Source of the DNA: Methylobacterium platani
GTDB lineage: Bacteria > Pseudomonadota > Alphaproteobacteria > Rhizobiales > Beijerinckiaceae
Direction: 5' to 3'
Length of the DNA stretch: 64,000 nt
Assembly (NCBI RefSeq): GCF_001653715.1
Contig: NZ_LWHQ01000037.1
Span: 8,969 to 72,968, forward strand
The notes beneath the pieces were generated by a model. The model did no database searches. It was not told the origin of the DNA and worked only from the letters and a program-made list of their open reading frames with translations. The position numbers and the translations under genes are program-made. Shown here one piece after another: positions 25,275 through 34,596 of the stretch (the first letter of the stretch is position 1; each line of letters opens with the position of its first letter).

Positions 25275-26675
25275 TCAGAAGTTCTTGACGATCTCGTCGA
25301 CCACCTTCTTGGCGTCGCCGAACAGCATCATGGTGTTGTCGCGGAAGAACACCTCGTTCTCGACGCCGGCATAGCCCGAGCCCATGCCGCGCTTGATGAA
25401 CAGCACGGTCTTGGCCCGCTCCACGTCGAGGATCGGCATGCCGTAGATCGGCGATTGCGGATCGGTCTTGGCGGCCGGGTTGGTGACGTCGTTGGCGCCG
25501 ATCACGAAGGCCACGTCGGCTTGCGGGAACTCGCCGTTGATGTCCTCCAGCTCGTGCACCTCGTCGTAGGGCACGTTGGCCTCGGCGAGGAGCACGTTCA
25601 TGTGGCCCGGCATGCGGCCCGCCACCGGGTGGATGGCGTACTTCACGTCGACGCCGGCCTTCTTGAGCTGGTCGGCCATCTCGCGGAGCGAGTGCTGGGC
25701 CTGCGCCACCGCCATGCCGTAGCCCGGCACGATGATGACCTTCTCGGCGTTCTTCATGATGAAGGCCGCATCGTCCGCCGAGCCCTGCTTGACCGGCCGG
25801 GTCTCGACCTGCCCACCGCCCGAGGCCGCCGCGGCGTCGCCGCCGAAGCCGCCCAGGATCACCGAGATGAACGAGCGGTTCATCGCGTGGCACATGATGT
25901 AGGACAGGATCGCGCCCGACGAACCCACCAGCGCGCCGGTGATGATCAGCGCGAGGTTGCCCAGCGTGAAGCCGATGCCCGCGGCCGCCCAGCCCGAATA
26001 CGAGTTGAGCATCGAGACCACGACCGGCATGTCCGCGCCGCCGATCGGGATGATCAGCAGGCCGCCGAGCACGAAGGACAGGATCACGATCAGCCAGAAC
26101 AGCACCTTGCTGCCGCCGCCGATGAAGCCGGCGAGCAGCGCCACCAGCACGATGGCCAGCACGATGTTGATGGCGTGGCGCTGCGGCAGCATGATCGGCT
26201 TGCCCGACATGCGGCCGTCGAGCTTCAGGAACGCGATCACCGAGCCCGTGAAGGTGATGGCGCCAATGGCGACGCCGAGCCCCATCTCGAACAGCGACTG
26301 CTTGTGGATGGCGCCGTTCTCGATGATGCCGAAGGCCTGCGGCGCGTAGAGCGCGCCGGCCGCCACCGCGACGGCCGCGAGGCCGACGAGGGAGTGGAAG
26401 GCCGCGACGAGCTGCGGCATCGCGGTCATCGGCACGCGCTTGGCGATCACCGCGCCGGCGCCGCCGCCGATGCCAAGACCCAGCAGCACCAGGAACCACG
26501 CCCCGACGCCGGACGGCGCATGGCCGACCAGCGTCGTCAGAATGGCGATGCCCATGCCGATCATGCCGTACAGGTTGCCCTGCCGGGAAGTGGTCGGGTG
26601 GGACAGGCCCCGCAGCGCCAGGATGAACAGGACGCCGGAGACGAGGTAGAGGAGCGAGGAGACGTTCTCCGACAT
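25275..26675 (-). CDS. pntB: NAD(P) transhydrogenase subunit beta
   Basis: 466-aa PntB. The N-terminal half has about eight membrane helices of domain II; the C-terminal domain III binds NADP(H), with IIVPGYGMAVAQAQHSLREM, HPVAGRMPGHMNVLLAEA, VIGANDVTNPAAKTD and the terminal segment GYAGVENEVFFRDNTMMLFG. Couples hydride transfer between NADH and NADP+ to proton entry, a main NADPH source in many alphaproteobacteria. Starts 4 nt after pntAB. Last gene of the operon, followed by a clear terminator. Confidence 0.96.
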   Translation of the reverse strand: MSENVSSLLYLVSGVLFILALRGLSHPTTSRQGNLYGMIGMGIAILTTLVGHAPSGVGAWFLVLLGLGIGGGAGAVIAKRVPMTAMPQLVAAFHSLVGLAAVAVAAGALYAPQAFGIIENGAIHKQSLFEMGLGVAIGAITFTGSVIAFLKLDGRMSGKPIMLPQRHAINIVLAIVLVALLAGFIGGGSKVLFWLIVILSFVLGGLLIIPIGGADMPVVVSMLNSYSGWAAAGIGFTLGNLALIITGALVGSSGAILSYIMCHAMNRSFISVILGGFGGDAAAASGGGQVETRPVKQGSADDAAFIMKNAEKVIIVPGYGMAVAQAQHSLREMADQLKKAGVDVKYAIHPVAGRMPGHMNVLLAEANVPYDEVHELEDINGEFPQADVAFVIGANDVTNPAAKTDPQSPIYGMPILDVERAKTVLFIKRGMGSGYAGVENEVFFRDNTMMLFGDAKKVVDEIVKNF

Positions 26676-26679
26676 CGCC

Positions 26680-27129
26680 TCAGGCCTTCTTCTTGTACAT
26701 GCTGAGCATGCGCTGGGTGACGAGGAAGCCGCCGAAGATGTTCACGCTGGCGAAGACCAGGCCGATGAACCCGAAGAAGCGGGCCCAGCCGGTGCCCTTC
26801 TCGATCAGCGGGACGCCGACGGCCAGCAGCGCGCCGACCACGATCACCGAGGAGATCGCGTTGGTGACGGACATCAGCGGGGTGTGCAGGGCCGGGGTCA
26901 CCGACCAGACCACGTAGTAGCCGACGAAGATCGCCAGCACGAAGATCGCAAGGCGGAACACCGTCGGGTCGATGGCGCCGTGGGTCGCGGCGGCGACGCC
27001 GTGGCCGACGCTGTCGGCGATGATCGCCGCCTGGTCGGCGGCGCGGGCGGCAATGTCGGCCGCGTTGCGGGCGGCGGCGGCGGCGGCGCGCGCCTGCTCG
27101 GCCGCCTGGTCGGGGGGAAGGGTGGCCAT
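26680..27129 (-). CDS. pntAB: NAD(P) transhydrogenase subunit alpha part 2 (membrane)
   Basis: 149-aa membrane part of the split alpha subunit (alphaproteobacterial three-gene form). An N-terminal Ala/Gln-rich amphipathic stretch (PPDQAAEQARAAAAAARNAA) is followed by three helices: FRLAIFVLAIFVGYYVVWSV, ISSVIVVGALLAVGVPLI and FFGFIGLVFASVNIFGGFLV, with the family end TQRMLSMYKKK. The N-terminal ~65 residues are longer than the minimal form. 31 nt after pntAA and 4 nt before pntB. Confidence 0.94.
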   Translation of the reverse strand: MATLPPDQAAEQARAAAAAARNAADIAARAADQAAIIADSVGHGVAAATHGAIDPTVFRLAIFVLAIFVGYYVVWSVTPALHTPLMSVTNAISSVIVVGALLAVGVPLIEKGTGWARFFGFIGLVFASVNIFGGFLVTQRMLSMYKKKA

Positions 27130-27160
27130 GAGGTCTCCTCCGATTGCGGGGCGAGCGGCT

Positions 27161-28303
27161 TTAGGCCGCCTTGGGCTGGAAGTTCGGATGGACGACGGCG
27201 CCGTCGCGGGTCAGGCAGGTCGCCTTGACGAGCTCGTCGTCCCACTTGATCGCCAGCGTCTTCGCGGCCTTGTCGACGAGGGTCTCGACGAAGGCGTAGA
27301 GGTTGCGGGCGTAGAGGCTCGACGAGGTGGCGGCGAGGCGCCCCGGCACGTTGGCGTAGCCGACGATCTTCACGCCGTTCCCGGTCTCGACGACCTCGTC
27401 GGCCTTGACGCCCTCGACGTTGCCGCCGCGCTCGACCGCGAGGTCGACCAGGACCGAGCCCGGCCGCATCGCCGCCACCATGTCGGCGGTGACGAGCTTC
27501 GGCGCCGGCCGCCCCGGGATCAGCGCGGTGGTGACCACGATGTCCTGCTTGGCGATGTGGCTCGCGACGAGCTCCGCCTGCTTCTTGCGGTACTCGGCCG
27601 ACATCTCCTTGGCGTAGCCGCCGGCGGTCTCGGCCTGCTTGAACTCGTCGTCCTCGACGGCGACGAACTTGGCGCCGAGCGACTCGACCTGCTCCTTGGC
27701 GGCGGGCCGCACGTCGGTGGCGGTCACCACCGCGCCCATGCGGCGGGCGGTCGCGATGGCTTGCAGCCCGGCGACGCCGGCGCCCATCACGAAGATGCGG
27801 GCCGCCGGCACGGTGCCGGCCGCGGTCATCATCATCGGCAGCGCCCGGCCGTAGACGGCGGCGCCGTCGACCACCGCGCGGTAGCCCGCGAGGTTGGCCT
27901 GGCTCGAGAGCACGTCCATCACCTGGGCGCGGGTGATGCGGGGCATCAGCTCCATGGCGATCGCCGACACGCCGGCATCCGCCATCGCCTTGACCTCGGC
28001 CTCGTGGCCGTAGGGGTCCATGATGGCGATCACGACCGCGCCGCGCTTCAACGCGGGCAATTCGTCGGCGGCGGGACGGCGCACCTTGAGGACGACGTCC
28101 GCGCCCTCGGCCGCGGCCTTGGCGTCGGGCGCGATCGAGGCGCCGGCGGCCTCGTACTCGGCATCCGGCACGCCGGCCTTCAGGCCCGCGCCGGACTGCA
28201 CCGTTACCTCGGCCCCCAGAGCCTTGTACTTCTTCACCGTTTCCGGGACCGCCGCGACCCGCGGCTCCGCCGGATCGGTCTCGGATAGGACCGCGATCCG
28301 CAT
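27161..28303 (-). CDS. pntAA: NAD(P) transhydrogenase subunit alpha part 1
   Basis: 380-aa soluble NAD(H)-binding domain I (alanine dehydrogenase/PNT fold). N-terminus MRIAVLSETDPAEPRVAAVP is typical, with VQSGAGLKAGVPDAEYEAAG following. The Rossmann motif is FVMGAGVAGLQAIATARRMG, then VTATDVRPAAKEQVESLGAK. The mobile-loop/RQD region is represented by YAKEMSAEYRKKQ. ATG 28303 has GGAAG 6 nt upstream. First gene of pntAA-pntAB-pntB. Confidence 0.95.
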   Translation of the reverse strand: MRIAVLSETDPAEPRVAAVPETVKKYKALGAEVTVQSGAGLKAGVPDAEYEAAGASIAPDAKAAAEGADVVLKVRRPAADELPALKRGAVVIAIMDPYGHEAEVKAMADAGVSAIAMELMPRITRAQVMDVLSSQANLAGYRAVVDGAAVYGRALPMMMTAAGTVPAARIFVMGAGVAGLQAIATARRMGAVVTATDVRPAAKEQVESLGAKFVAVEDDEFKQAETAGGYAKEMSAEYRKKQAELVASHIAKQDIVVTTALIPGRPAPKLVTADMVAAMRPGSVLVDLAVERGGNVEGVKADEVVETGNGVKIVGYANVPGRLAATSSSLYARNLYAFVETLVDKAAKTLAIKWDDELVKATCLTRDGAVVHPNFQPKAA

Positions 28304-28391
28304 TCAGACTTCCTTTGGTCGATACACGGCGCGGTGCGCCGATCCCCCCTGAGGGCGGCATGTACAAGGCCACGCCTGCCCCACAACTGTA

Positions 28392-28421
28392 AAGCCGTTC
28401 CCTCTCGCGAGGGAACGGCTT
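28392..28421 (-). terminator. Strong hairpin after the oxidase subunit IV gene
   Basis: Perfect 13-bp stem AAGCCGTTCCCTC (28392-28404), loop TCGC, GAGGGAACGGCTT (28409-28421). It lies about 80 nt beyond the stop of the minus-strand gene at 28502 and 90 nt upstream of pntAA, so it likely separates the two units. Confidence 0.7.
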
Positions 28422-28501
28422 CGGTTACAAATCTTTCACCATTAAGTCATGCACAATTTATATGCGCGACGAGGAAAGGGCGGGCAGGCCGCCCGCCTCC
28501 C

Positions 28502-28795
28502 CTAATAGAAGGCCAGGAGCAGGGCGAGCAGCACCGCTACGGCGGCGGGGGCGCGCCAGCGGATTCCGGGGGAGAGGGCCCCGATGGCACCCGCGATGCC
28601 GCCGAGCACGACGCCGACGATGGCAGTGATCCAGGCCTCGCGGACGCCGCCAACGGCGAGCGACAGCACCCAGCAGATCACGACGCCGGTGGCGATCTCG
28701 ACGAAGCTGACGAAGCCCCGGTAGGTGGCCTCGTGGGTCGGGCCGTCCATCTCCGGGCTGTAGGCGGAGTCGGTGGCGTGATCGATGTTGGCCAT
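28502..28795 (-). CDS. aa3-type cytochrome c oxidase subunit IV
   Basis: 97-aa small membrane protein. The segment EMDGPTHEATYRGFVSFVEI followed by a hydrophobic helix (VVICWVLSLAVGG) is the signature of the bacterial aa3 cytochrome oxidase subunit IV domain (M-D-...-H-..-T-Y-x-G-F). Two more hydrophobic stretches follow (WITAIVGVVLGGIAGAI and AAVAVLLALLLAF), making it longer than the ~50-residue Paracoccus/Rhodobacter form. No other oxidase subunit genes are nearby, which is usual for this gene. Confidence 0.83.
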   Translation of the reverse strand: MANIDHATDSAYSPEMDGPTHEATYRGFVSFVEIATGVVICWVLSLAVGGVREAWITAIVGVVLGGIAGAIGALSPGIRWRAPAAVAVLLALLLAFY

Positions 28796-28989
28796 GATGC
28801 GGTGGACCCCGGCTTGTGCTCGTTGGCCGGGCTTTAGCGCATGCCCAAGGTCCGGGCAATCGGCCGATGGGCGGCGGCGTTTCGCGGGACGGGCCGTCCC
28901 GCCGCCACCGTAAATCCTTGCGAGGGCTCGCCTCTTTCGCGTCCGAGCCGGCCCGGACCGGCATCCGGGCCATCATGGATCAAAGGTCG

Positions 28990-29012
28990 AAGGTGCGGAT
29001 CCGCACCTTTTT
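28990..29012 (+). terminator. Perfect palindrome followed by T-run
   Basis: AAGGTGCGGATCCGCACCTT (28990-29009) followed by TTT. The T-run lies on the plus strand, yet both neighbours (28502 and 29050) are minus-strand genes, so it may be a bidirectional barrier or belong to an unseen plus-strand transcript. Confidence 0.5.
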
Positions 29013-29049
29013 CCGGTTCCAGGAAGGAGCGGCGCCCCGCCTCCGGCCC

Positions 29050-30417
29050 TCAGGCCGGCTGCGGCAGGCCCGCCTTCTCCAGGGCGGCGTGCTGGCGGGC
29101 GGCGAGCTCGTCGAGGGAGAAGCGGTCGATCTGGGCCTCGAACAGGCGGTGGTAGTTCAGCTCCGAGCGCAGGTGCAGGAACACCGCGCCGAGGCCGACC
29201 GCCGCCCGGTCCATGAACACGAATTCCCGCGGCACCGTCACGGGCCCCCGCTCCTTCAGGGCGCGGTGGACCTCGAAGGCCTGGCGGCGGCCGTACTCGC
29301 TCGGCTTGACGCCGTCCGCCACCGTCCGGACCCGGTCCTCGAGCAGCGGCCCGTAGATGAAGCGGGCCCAGATGTTGAGGGTGTCGACGAGGTCGCGGGT
29401 GAGGTTGCGGAAGCCCCAGCTCTCGTAGGCGTGGACGATGCGCGCCTCGTCGCCGTGCAGCAGCCCCTTGTAGAGGTCGACCACGCCGCCGACGAAGCGG
29501 GGATGGAAGATGCGGATGCAGCCGTAGTCGAGCAGGTTGATGCCGGCCGGCTCAGCCCCTTCCGAGAACACCGTGTAGTTGCCGAGATGGGGATCGCCGT
29601 GGATCACCGCGGCGCGGCTGAAGGGATGCCACCAGGCCTGGAACATCGAATGCGCCAGACGGTTGCGGGTCTCCAGCGGCCCGCCGGTGAAGTTCAGGAT
29701 CTTCTCGCCCTCGAGCCAGCCTTGGGTCAGCAGGCGCCTCGTCGAGAGGTCGGGATGGACGACCGGCACCCGCACCGTCCCGACGCCCTTGAGCACGTCG
29801 GCGTAGAGGGCGGCGTGCTTCGCCTCGCGGGTGTAGTCCAGCTCCTCCCGCACCCGGTCGCCGATCTCCTTGGCGATCTCACGGGTGTCGATGACCGAGC
29901 TGATGCGCCGGTGGAGGGCGAAGGCGAGCTCGAGCTGCTTGATGTCCGCCTCGACGGCGGATTGCATGTCCGGGTACTGCAGCTTGCAGGCCAGCTTCAC
30001 GCCATCCAGAGTCTCGGCCCGGTGGACCTGGCCGAGGGAGGCGGCGGCGGCCGGACGCAGGTCGAAGCTACCGAAGCGGTCCTTCCACTGGGCCCCGAGC
30101 TCGGCGGCCATGCGCCGCTTGACGAAGGCCGCGCCCATCGGCGGCGCCTCGGATTGCAGCTTCTGCAGCTCGGCGGCGTATTCCGGCGGCAGCAGGTCCG
30201 GCACGGTGGCGAGGAGCTGCGCCACCTTCATGATCGGCCCTTTCAGGCCACCCAGCGCCTGGGCGAGGGCGGCGGCGCTCGACACGTCCTCGCCCTTGCG
30301 GCCGAGGAGCCGCGCCCCGGCCATCCGGGCGGCGACGCCGCCGACATTGGCACCGACCTTGGCATAGCGGGCGGCGCGGGCGGAGAAGCGATTGGCTTCG
30401 CTGTCGGAGGCGGACAT
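29050..30417 (-). CDS. ABC1/UbiB (AarF/COQ8-like) atypical kinase family protein
   Basis: 455-aa protein kinase-like protein of the ABC1/UbiB family, linked to ubiquinone biosynthesis or lipid handling. Family segments: KGPIMKVAQLLATVPDLLPP (the KxGQ region, here K-V-A-Q), LQKLQSEAPPMG, AAASLGQVHRAETLDGVKLA (the alanine-rich nucleotide loop), VACKLQYP-type lysine in LACKLQYPDM, the catalytic HGDPHLGNYTVF, and the metal-binding ILLDYGCIRIFHP (D-Y-G in place of D-F-G). No C-terminal membrane helices, unlike UbiB. Which of the ABC1 subfamilies it belongs to is not settled. Confidence 0.88.
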   Translation of the reverse strand: MSASDSEANRFSARAARYAKVGANVGGVAARMAGARLLGRKGEDVSSAAALAQALGGLKGPIMKVAQLLATVPDLLPPEYAAELQKLQSEAPPMGAAFVKRRMAAELGAQWKDRFGSFDLRPAAAASLGQVHRAETLDGVKLACKLQYPDMQSAVEADIKQLELAFALHRRISSVIDTREIAKEIGDRVREELDYTREAKHAALYADVLKGVGTVRVPVVHPDLSTRRLLTQGWLEGEKILNFTGGPLETRNRLAHSMFQAWWHPFSRAAVIHGDPHLGNYTVFSEGAEPAGINLLDYGCIRIFHPRFVGGVVDLYKGLLHGDEARIVHAYESWGFRNLTRDLVDTLNIWARFIYGPLLEDRVRTVADGVKPSEYGRRQAFEVHRALKERGPVTVPREFVFMDRAAVGLGAVFLHLRSELNYHRLFEAQIDRFSLDELAARQHAALEKAGLPQPA

Positions 30418-30536
30418 GCGGGACGAGGCTCGTGCGAGGAGGCGCGCGGCGGCGCCGCGCGTCGGTCTTGGAGCCTAGATAAGACCGGGGCCTGGTCCCG
30501 CCAGGGCGACCGGACAGCGCGGGGGATGCGCGGCGG

Positions 30537-30848
30537 TCAGGATTGCCGGAGCGCGGCGCGCAGCACCCGCACCATCTCCTCGACCGCGCCGTCATGATCC
30601 TCGGCGCGCACCGCGTAGGCCACGGAGGCGTCGAGATGGGTGCTGATGAGCTGCAGCACCGCCTCGCGCACCGCCGCCGTGATGGCGTTCATCTGCTGCA
30701 CCTCGTCGAGGCAGTAGCGGTCCTCCTGCACCATGGCCTGGAGGCCGCGCACCTGGCCCTCGATGCGCTTGAGGCGCTGGAGGATCGGCTTTTTTTCCTC
30801 TTCGGAGCGGCGGATCTGCAGGCGTCCGTCGACGTATTGATAATCCAT
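30537..30848 (-). CDS. CsoR/RcnR/FrmR family (DUF156) transcriptional regulator
   Basis: 103-aa four-helix metal- or formaldehyde-sensing repressor. Family core: ILQRLKRIEGQVRGLQAMVQ, then EDRYCLDEVQQMNAITAAV. The sensor positions read C46, H71 and S75, where copper sensors have C-H-C and FrmR/RcnR have C-H-E/H, so this is not a Cu(I) CsoR and its effector is uncertain. N-terminal ~20 residues (MDYQYVDGRLQIRRSEEEKK) are an extension. 182 nt downstream of, and same strand as, the Mn catalase; no metal exporter or frmA is adjacent. Confidence 0.85.
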   Translation of the reverse strand: MDYQYVDGRLQIRRSEEEKKPILQRLKRIEGQVRGLQAMVQEDRYCLDEVQQMNAITAAVREAVLQLISTHLDASVAYAVRAEDHDGAVEEMVRVLRAALRQS

Positions 30849-31030
30849 GATGCGCTTTTCCCCGACCGAGGGTCCGCTCGCCCGGAAGGGCGCGGGCGGC
30901 CCGGGGCGACGTCGGGTTCGGTGAACGATGGCCGCCCTATCCCTAAGGAACGGCAATCGATCCCCCATCAGGGGCGCGCAGGTCAAGCTCAATCTTGGCA
31001 CCGCGCACCGGCACGCCCCCTCCCGACGGA

Positions 31031-31921
31031 CTAGGTCTTGCTGTTCGTGACAGTGGGCGCGGTCATCTGCTCCCTCTGGGCGCCGGAATCCGGCCGCGCG
31101 GGCCCGAGCACCGGCTCCTCGCCGAGGGGCTCGAACGCCTTGAAGTGGAACTGGCCCTTGCCGTCGATCGACGGGCCTTCCGCGTAGCGCCCCGGGGGCA
31201 CCGGCGCGCCGTTGCGGTCGGTGCCCATGAACATGTAGCTGAACTCCTGCGCCTCCTTCGACGGGTCGAAGCTGTTGGGCACCGGCAGCGCCTCCTTCAG
31301 GCCGCCCATGTCCTCGACGATCGCCAGCCATTGCTGCTGGTGCATCGTATCGCGGGCGATGAGGAAGCTCAGCATGTCCTGCATGCCCTTGTCGTGGGTG
31401 GAGTTGTAGAGTCGCACCGCCAGGGTACGGCCGGTCGCCTCCGCCGCCACGTTGCTGAACATGTCGCCGACGAGGTTGCCGCTGGCATAGACGTGCGAGC
31501 AGTCGAACGGCACGCCGTCGCAATCGGCGGGCAGGGCCGCCATGCCGGTGGAGAGCAGGTGGCGCTGGAGCATGCCCTCGACCACGTGGCGCGGCCGCTC
31601 GCCGCCGCCCAGCACCGCGCCGACGATCGGGTTGGCCTGGGCGGTGGTCTCCTGCAGGGTCGCCGGCGCGTCATCGAGGTTGAGCGCGACCGCCGTCGAC
31701 AGCATCTCGATGTGGCCGATCTCCTCGGTGGCGGTGTTGAGCAGCACGTCGCGGTACTTGGTGCTCGGCCCCCGGGCGCCCCAGGCCTGGAAGAAGTACT
31801 GCAGGCAGACGCGGATCTCGCCTTCGATGCCGCCGATCGCCTGCTGGAGCTGGCGGGCGAACAGGGGATCGGGCTTGTCCACCTTGACCGGGTACTGCAG
31901 GCGCTTGTCGTGATAGTACAT
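31031..31921 (-). CDS. katN: Manganese catalase
   Basis: 296-aa dimanganese (non-haem) catalase. Metal ligands sit in GGIEGEIRVCLQYFFQ (E35), TATEEIGHIEM (E66/E67 and H70), AAEATGRTLAVRLYNSTHD and ARDTMHQQQWLAIVEDMGGL (His). Contains the conserved PFDCSHVYASGNLVGDMFSN loop. Degrades H2O2 in the cytoplasm without haem. CAGGAGA precedes ATG 31921. A 19-nt palindrome at 31992-32010 lies in its promoter region. The MntR gene 4 kb away may link to Mn supply (inference). Confidence 0.94.
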   Translation of the reverse strand: MYYHDKRLQYPVKVDKPDPLFARQLQQAIGGIEGEIRVCLQYFFQAWGARGPSTKYRDVLLNTATEEIGHIEMLSTAVALNLDDAPATLQETTAQANPIVGAVLGGGERPRHVVEGMLQRHLLSTGMAALPADCDGVPFDCSHVYASGNLVGDMFSNVAAEATGRTLAVRLYNSTHDKGMQDMLSFLIARDTMHQQQWLAIVEDMGGLKEALPVPNSFDPSKEAQEFSYMFMGTDRNGAPVPPGRYAEGPSIDGKGQFHFKAFEPLGEEPVLGPARPDSGAQREQMTAPTVTNSKT

Positions 31922-32379
<458 letters not shown>

Positions 32380-32488
32380 GCCGTAAGCGGGCATATGTCA
32401 TATCGCCGAGGCGATGTCACTACCCGGTGGCTCCGTACCACCTGCCTCGCCACCCTGCCAACCCTGCGTTAACCACGCGAGGCAGGCC

Positions 32489-32564
<76 letters not shown>

Positions 32565-32672
32565 GTCCGAGGCGGGTGCCTTGTAGGCCGGCCCTTCTCA
32601 GCCTGTCAATTCCCTTGGTGGGCCCGCCGCGCCGCGATCGCGCGCGGGTCGCCGGGCTCGCACGGACCGCGC

Positions 32673-32960
32673 ATGCGCTCGATTCTCTGGCTCATCGACA
32701 ACATCATCACGATCTACGTGTATCTGCTCATCGCCAGCGCGGTGCTCAGCTGGCTCGTGGCCTTCAACGTGGTCAACGTGCGCAACCCGATCGTGTCGCA
32801 GATCGGGGAGTTCCTGTTCCGGGTGACCGAGCCGGCGCTGCGGCCGATCCGGCGCATCCTGCCGAACCTCGGCGGCATCGACATCTCGCCGATCATCCTG
32901 GTCCTCGGCCTGTTCTTCCTGCGCAACCTGATGTTCGAGCTCTTCGCCGGCATGGCCTGA
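32673..32960 (+). CDS. YggT family membrane protein
   Basis: 95-aa YggT (YlmG) protein with two membrane segments: IDNIITIYVYLLIASAVLSW and ISPIILVLGLFFLRNLMFEL. The conserved loop carries TEPALRPIRRILPNLGGID, the family hallmark (P-x-x-P-x-R-x-x-L-P). Homologues are linked to membrane or cell-division physiology and osmotic response. It is followed after 9 nt by a DUF167 gene, a pairing seen widely in proteobacteria. Confidence 0.92.
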   Translation: MRSILWLIDNIITIYVYLLIASAVLSWLVAFNVVNVRNPIVSQIGEFLFRVTEPALRPIRRILPNLGGIDISPIILVLGLFFLRNLMFELFAGMA

Positions 32961-32969
32961 CGGCCGGCG

Positions 32970-33302
32970 ATGGCCTCGCCCTGGCGGATCACGCCCGAGG
33001 GGATCGAGGTCCGGGTGCGGGCCACCCCGCGGGGCGGGCGCGACGCCCTCGACGGCGTCGAGACCCGGGACGACGGACTGCCCGTGCTGAAGGTGCGGGT
33101 GCGGGCGGCGCCGGAGGACGGCGCCGCCAACGCGGCGATCCGGGACGTGCTGCGGCGCGCCCTCGGGCTGCCGGCCTCGGCGGTAACGCTCGCCGGCGGG
33201 GCCACCGCGCGGATCAAGCTCCTCCGGATCGCCGGTGACGGACCGGCCCTGGCGCGGCGGCTGAGCGACCTGACGGCAAAGCCCCCCATCCGCGGGGCTT
33301 GA
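32970..33302 (+). CDS. DUF167 (YggU) family protein
   Basis: 110-aa YggU-type protein. The core VRVRATPRGGRDALDGVE, VLKVRVRAAPEDGAANAAI and the C-terminal TLAGGATARIKLLRIAGD match DUF167, especially the P-x-x-G-x-A-N motif. Small soluble alpha/beta protein of unknown function. Forms an operon with YggT, 9 nt upstream. Confidence 0.92.
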   Translation: MASPWRITPEGIEVRVRATPRGGRDALDGVETRDDGLPVLKVRVRAAPEDGAANAAIRDVLRRALGLPASAVTLAGGATARIKLLRIAGDGPALARRLSDLTAKPPIRGA

Positions 33303-33418
33303 CCGTCGGCCGGGGCTGCCCCTCAAATCCCCCGACGACACCGGCCGGACCGGCCGACACCATCCAGAGCCTGCCGGGCGCCGCGCGTGCCCGGCAGGCT
33401 CGCGCGCGAGGGGCGACG

Positions 33419-34465
33419 ATGAAGACCAATCCGGGCCGTTTCTTCGAGGATTTCCGCCTCGGGGAGACCATCCGCCACGCCACGCCGCGCACCGTGACCG
33501 CCGGCGACGTGGCGCTCTACACCGCGCTCTACGGCCCGCGCTTCGCGGTGCAGTCCTCCGACGCCTTCGCGGCCGCGTTCGGCTACGCCCGGGCGCCCCT
33601 CGACGACCTGCTGGTGTTCCACGTCGTCTTCGGCAAGACGGTGCCGGACATCTCGCTCAACGCGGTGGCCAATCTCGGCTACGCCGAGGGGCGCTTCCTG
33701 CGCCCGGTCTATCCGGGCGAAACGCTGAACGCGGTCTCGGAGGTGATCGGCCTCAAGGAGAGCTCGAACCGCCAGACCGGCGTGGTCTACGTCCGCTCCA
33801 CGGGTTACGACCCACAGGGCGAGGCGGTGCTGAGCTATTGCCGCTGGGTGCTGGTGCGCAAGCGCGACCCGGAGGCCCGGATCGAGGTCGAGGCGGTGCC
33901 GAACCTCGCCAAGGCGGTGGCGCCCGAGGAGCTGGCGGCCGGCCTGCCGCCCCTCGACGGGCGGGCCTACGATCTCGGCCTCGCCGGCAGCCCCTACCGC
34001 CTCGGCGACTACGCGGCCGGCGAGCGCATCGACCACGTCGACGGGATGACCGTCGAGGAGGCCGAGCACCAGATCGCCACCCGGCTGTTCCAGAACACCG
34101 CCAAGGTCCATTTCGACGGCTTCGCGGCCAAGGACACCCGCTTCGGCAAGCGGCTGATCTACGGCGGCCACGTCATCTCGCTCGCCCGGGGCCTGAGCTT
34201 CAACGGGCTCGGCAACGCCTTCTCGATCGCCGGCATCAATGCCGGGCGCCACGTCGCGCCGCTGTTCTCCGGCGACACGGTCTATGCCTGGAGCGAGGTG
34301 CTGGCGGTCGCCGACCTGCCGGGCCGCCGGGACGTCGGAGCGCTTCGCCTGCGCACGATCGCGACCAAGAACCAGCCCTGCGCCGCCCATCCGGACAGGG
34401 CGGGCGACGGCACCGACCCGGCGGTGATCCTCGATCTCGACTACTGGGCGCTGATGCCGCGGTGA
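33419..34465 (+). CDS. mch: Mesaconyl-CoA hydratase (MaoC-like, double hot-dog)
   Basis: 348-aa enzyme of the beta-methylmalyl-CoA/mesaconyl-CoA hydratase group. It converts mesaconyl-CoA to beta-methylmalyl-CoA in the ethylmalonyl-CoA pathway of acetyl-CoA assimilation. N-terminus GRFFEDFRLGETIRHATPRT, first hot-dog segment GDVALYTALYGPRFAVQSS, YPGETLNAVSEVIGLKESSN, and a second half with EEAEHQIATRLFQNTAKVHF and RLIYGGHVISLARGLSFNGL. Length fits the Rhodobacter enzyme. ATG 33419 has GAGGGG 6 nt upstream. No other pathway genes are adjacent. Strong taxonomic marker for a serine-cycle methylotroph or relative. Confidence 0.88.
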   Translation: MKTNPGRFFEDFRLGETIRHATPRTVTAGDVALYTALYGPRFAVQSSDAFAAAFGYARAPLDDLLVFHVVFGKTVPDISLNAVANLGYAEGRFLRPVYPGETLNAVSEVIGLKESSNRQTGVVYVRSTGYDPQGEAVLSYCRWVLVRKRDPEARIEVEAVPNLAKAVAPEELAAGLPPLDGRAYDLGLAGSPYRLGDYAAGERIDHVDGMTVEEAEHQIATRLFQNTAKVHFDGFAAKDTRFGKRLIYGGHVISLARGLSFNGLGNAFSIAGINAGRHVAPLFSGDTVYAWSEVLAVADLPGRRDVGALRLRTIATKNQPCAAHPDRAGDGTDPAVILDLDYWALMPR

Positions 34466-34596
34466 GCGCGGCATCAGCGCTGCGCAAGGCGCGCGTCGGC
34501 CGGGACGGGGACCGCCCGAATACTGCCGACGACGTGGCCCGGGCGGTGACGTAACGGCTCCTTCACCCTCATCTCGTAAACAGGTCACGGACATGG

